Shown here: in pieces, positions 63,291 through 64,000 of the stretch | How the letters are laid out: the number at the start of each line of letters is the position of its first letter | Numbering within the stretch: the stretch's first letter is position 1 | Made by a program: the position numbers and the translations under genes | Notes under the pieces: model-generated | Databases searched by the model: none | What the model was told of the DNA's origin: nothing | Seen by the model: the letters and a program-made list of their open reading frames with translations, nothing else | DNA from: Muraenolepis orangiensis | Lineage: Eukaryota; Chordata; Actinopteri; Gadiformes; Muraenolepididae | Direction of reading: 5' to 3' | Length of the DNA: 64,000 nt | Assembly: GCA_027704905.1 (NCBI GenBank) | Contig: CM051002.1 | Span: 18,462,227 to 18,526,226, forward strand

Positions 63291-63715
63291 AGAGAGATCT
63301 TTAGGACCAGATGTCGGAAGAAGGCCATCTCCATCATTAAGGACCGCAACCACCCTGGGCACCATCTCTTCTCCCCCCTACCGTAGAAGGACTAGCAGGT
63401 TTAAGGACCGTTTCTATTCACAGGCAGTGACCTACTGAACTGCTGCCACTATCATAACATTGTCATCCATATTACATCACACTATCATACACTGTCATAC
63501 TTTTGCTAGGCTTTCTGGACTCGTTACAGTTACTGCACTCTACTGCAATTTAACGTACATATACATACAGATATGTACATATCATCCACCACCAGTCACC
63601 AGTATTTTTATAGTAGTGTTTTAGAAAATTCACACTGCGGGAGGGACTGGGGAGTAAGCATTCCATTGTACTGGTTGCATATGGCAAATAAAAATTCTTT
63701 CATCTTGAATCTAGA
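63290..63715 (+). mobile_element. Decayed LINE 3' end (family A, longest copy)
   Basis: Codons from about 63314 read RKKAISIIKDRNHPGHHLFS + PLP, then stops, then a TSRFKDRFYSQAV-like stretch. This is the C-terminal block of Rex/CR1-like reverse transcriptases (IVKD..HP.H.LF..LPSGRR). It continues to the tail ggactggggagtaagcattc ... ggcaaataaaaattctttc + atcttgaatct. It identifies the short family A tails elsewhere in the window. Confidence 0.75.
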
Positions 63716-64000
63716 AAGAGAGAGACAAACGAGGGAGAGTGAGAGAGACAGAAAGACAGAGAGAAAGAGAGAAAGGAAAGTGTGCCCTGCGTGGCCGAGA
63801 TAAGGCAGCCCTCCACACAGAAGCTTCTCTTGAACCGTTAGGATGTACCGGCTCACTCCCTCCTCCCAGCAGCCACCCAGAGGCCAGGACCCAGCGTCCA
63901 ACCTGGACCCAAGACACCAGCCCCCCAAACCAGCAGGCTGAGGCAGAACCCCACAATGGTTTCTGGTCAGCTCTATGCCTTCTGGTCCGCTCATGTGTTA
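63716..64000. other. Right edge, GA-rich tract then unassigned sequence
   Basis: A gagaga/aaagaaag purine tract to about 63780, then unique-looking sequence with no gene that I can support. Confidence 0.5.

Overview
This is a 64-kb window of vertebrate nuclear DNA, and gene content and order point to a teleost fish. Coding sequence is broken into short exons with GT/AG borders. Introns and gaps are full of CA/TG, TTTA and TAA microsatellites, minisatellites, fish-type SINEs and LINE tails. The single opsin is a full-length blue-sensitive (SWS2) cone opsin. The tandem-repeat load, together with a missing red opsin (see findings), would fit a cod-like (gadiform) fish, but that is inference. I see no bacterial, viral or CRISPR-like system, and I do not think the window hides a wholly new one. 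Its interest lies in gene-level oddities inside a conserved opsin neighbourhood.

Layout, left to right: (1) 47-3114 (+), the 3' end of a ZNF318-like gene with an ETDK/DRD repeat region. (2) 5745-10745 (-), cxxc1 (CFP1, the CpG-binding subunit of SET1 complexes), with a possible first coding exon at 12195-12197 beyond a 1.2-kb minisatellite. (3) 13460-14605 (+), an mdfic2-like I-mfa gene. (4) 16306-20507 (-), tfe3, a MiT-family bHLH-leucine zipper factor, with its probable promoter near 22.4 kb. (5) 23147-28890 (-), gnl3l, a nucleolar circularly permuted GTPase. (6) 31141-34256 (-), the SWS2 opsin. (7) 34.4-41.7 kb, a repeat-rich spacer holding a Harbinger-like element, a long inverted repeat and the CpG-rich hcfc1 promoter. 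(8) 41780-58389 (+), hcfc1, 27 coding exons. (9) 60821-62334 (-), a Rab7-like GTPase convergent with hcfc1. (10) 62.3-64 kb, repeats including a LINE 3' end.

I assembled exon models by hand from GT/AG sites and checked that codon phase is kept. hcfc1 (1701 aa), cxxc1 (570 codons from the PHD exon), sws2 (355 aa), the mdfic2-like gene (248 aa) and the Rab gene (227 aa) all close cleanly. gnl3l and tfe3 each need exactly one extra G in a G-homopolymer to stay open, either assembly indels or real frameshifts. The neighbours do not form an operon-like unit. What unites them is the old linkage of hcfc1, the SWS2/LWS opsins, gnl3l and tfe3, whose mammalian counterparts lie on the X chromosome. Three genes act in transcription or chromatin (cxxc1, tfe3, hcfc1).
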